From Chitinispirillum alkaliphilum (GTDB lineage Bacteria; Fibrobacterota; Chitinivibrionia; Chitinivibrionales; Chitinispirillaceae), in the NCBI GenBank assembly GCA_001045525.1, contig LDWW01000014.1, forward strand, positions 1 to 64,000: 64,000 nt of DNA, given 5' to 3'. A program made the translations under genes and the position numbers. Shown here piece by piece: positions 62,830 through 64,000 of the stretch. Each line of letters opens with the position of its first letter. Position 1 is the first letter of the stretch. The notes below the pieces were generated by a model. The model worked only from the letters and a program-made list of their open reading frames with translations. It searched no databases and was not told the DNA's origin.

Positions 62830-64000
62830 TTATTTGAGTTTGCTCGGATGAAATCTGAACAGGTAAAACCCTTTAGAGTTGTAAATTGGTTTTATATACT
62901 CATTTATCTCACTGAAAGAGCTTTGGTTCTCGAGGGTATCAAATTTGTTGTTTGCGAATATATATCCAACATTATTACTTTTCAGATCGAAAACCATTTC
63001 TTCTGAATCGTTATATTTTTTGTAAGCTACGATATATGGTAGGTCAATTAGGTATTCAGAAAAATTATATGCTAACAGAACTTTTTTATTTGTAGTCAGG
63101 CTGTTGATTTTCTGAATCACATCATACTCTGGTAGCTGTAAAGAGTAATATTCATTCCTGGATTTTATTGTGAGCAGAGCAATCCAGTCTTTATTGTACC
63201 TTTTGAAAAATATTCCACCCCCAAGGAGTATTGATACTATCACACAAAAGTTAAGAACGTTTTTTACATAAATATATCTAATGTTTTTAAGTGTATATGG
63301 AACCAGCGGGACCAAGACAGCCAGAATAAATATCACATATCTTCCACTTGTTCCCCTCGATGTGTTAAGAACAAAAGTATCCATGAAAATTATCTGGAGC
63401 AGATAAACTGCTGCTGCCAATAAATATATATTGACTTTCTTATCCCTTTTCAGAAACACTATAAAAGGCAAAACCATCAGCATAATGGGGCCGAAAGTGT
63501 CTCCACGGTGAAAAGAGGGAAAAATGGTGTATGTCCATGGGGCTGTAATGAATCTTCCTATAAAAGAGGTCATTGTAAATACAGCAGATCTTCCCTGCAT
63601 ATCTGCCGAAAGGGGCATGCTTGAAAGCACCGTTTGATTGAAGAGGTGACTTTTAAAAAACCAGACAGCTCCCATAATAGAGGGAATAATGATTATTGCA
63701 GACATCTCCCAAACATCACTTTTCTGTACTGTTTTTCCCCTTTTTTGATACAGTATAATTGAAATGAGAATCGGTACAATAAAGATACCAATAATTTTGG
63801 TCTGTACTGCCATACCTGCACAAAACGCGGCTATAAGCAAAATATTATAATTCTTATTCTCATAGAATTTAAGAAGCACAGAAACCGAAAGCAGACTCCA
63901 CAGGGACTGATGAATGTCGACATAACAGCTGGATGCGTTTGCCACTATTGTGGGAAGAGTTGCAAAGATCAGCACTGAGAAAAATGCACTTTTACGGTTT
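62830..64000 (-). CDS. GT-C-like integral membrane protein, 5' end outside window
   Basis: The frame is open from the right edge to a stop at 62830 (about 389 codons in the window). It has about seven or more membrane spans and the GT-C loop region SSCYVDIHQSLWSLLSVSVL near the visible start, then a soluble C-terminal tail (about 100 residues). It looks like a PMT/ArnT or oligosaccharyltransferase-like glycosyltransferase. A GTG at 63975 is inside the protein, not its start. The upstream part with the first acidic motif lies beyond 64000. Confidence 0.7.
   Translation of the reverse strand, partial: NRKSAFFSVLIFATLPTIVANASSCYVDIHQSLWSLLSVSVLLKFYENKNYNILLIAAFCAGMAVQTKIIGIFIVPILISIILYQKRGKTVQKSDVWEMSAIIIIPSIMGAVWFFKSHLFNQTVLSSMPLSADMQGRSAVFTMTSFIGRFITAPWTYTIFPSFHRGDTFGPIMLMVLPFIVFLKRDKKVNIYLLAAAVYLLQIIFMDTFVLNTSRGTSGRYVIFILAVLVPLVPYTLKNIRYIYVKNVLNFCVIVSILLGGGIFFKRYNKDWIALLTIKSRNEYYSLQLPEYDVIQKINSLTTNKKVLLAYNFSEYLIDLPYIVAYKKYNDSEEMVFDLKSNNVGYIFANNKFDTLENQSSFSEINEYIKPIYNSKGFYLFRFHPSKLK

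Overview
The window reads as a chromosomal segment of a Gram-negative bacterium, most likely a member of the Fibrobacterota (Chitinispirillum/Chitinivibrio-like lineage). The main clue is a large lipoprotein (49927-52740) that ends in a FISUMP-type domain (Fibrobacter succinogenes major paralogous domain) after about eight InlB-type B-repeats. Many lipoprotein signals, CsgG-like and polymer-forming envelope proteins agree with a Gram-negative cell. The phylum call is inference from domain content, not a computed placement. Most genes start on ATG behind a GGAG-like site, and several listed starts were moved downstream to match one.

Layout. 1-757: edge-truncated, frameshifted YiiX-like cysteine hydrolase lipoprotein. 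1.4-3.8 kb: AT-rich GT-C plus GT-A glycosyltransferase pair. 4-18 kb: a mixed run of envelope and stress genes (erythromycin-esterase family protein, YbhB, polymer-forming membrane protein, several lipoproteins, a receiver, a Crp-type regulator coupled to a secreted beta-helix protein, C39-like protease, SRPBCC protein, NucS-like nuclease, two tandem NmrA-like proteins, pirin). 18.9-25.7 kb: tRNA-Leu, then mutL, a double-STAS protein, mtaB, two HDOD proteins and ftsY. 25.7-29.5 kb: tsaD with a STAS-like membrane protein upstream and a 47-residue membrane protein downstream, then two receiver proteins that have lost the phospho-acceptor Asp. 30-35 kb: DUF512 radical SAM protein, RluB-type pseudouridine synthase, HAD phosphatase, argA.

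35.2-40 kb: a same-strand cluster of a binding-protein-like lipoprotein, a TPR protein, a coiled-coil protein and a membrane-anchored AraC-type HTH protein, which I could not match to any known system. 40-47 kb: tRNA-Pro, a creatininase-fold protein without its metal ligands, an active/inactive M16 peptidase pair, folK, a deoxynucleoside kinase, panC and a GH13 enzyme. 47.1-49.3 kb is accessory: a small AT-rich gene bracketed by about 130-150 bp imperfect inverted repeats, and the remains of a decayed gene. 49.3-52.7 kb: CsgG-like protein and the B-repeat/FISUMP lipoprotein. 53.2-59.5 kb, minus strand: gapA, a beta-phosphoglucomutase-like HAD protein, an old-yellow-enzyme/FAD reductase and ppsA, plausibly one central-carbon operon. 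59.8-64 kb: AT-rich surface-glycan genes (GT4, methyltransferase, UPF0104 membrane protein, truncated GT-C protein).

The observations I rate highest are the inverted-repeat cassette (47473-48403), the 35-40 kb membrane-HTH cluster, the receiver domains with lost phosphorylation sites sitting near several STAS proteins, and the creatininase-fold protein that appears to be a pseudoenzyme. No CRISPR array, rRNA, recognisable transposase or phage gene was seen.
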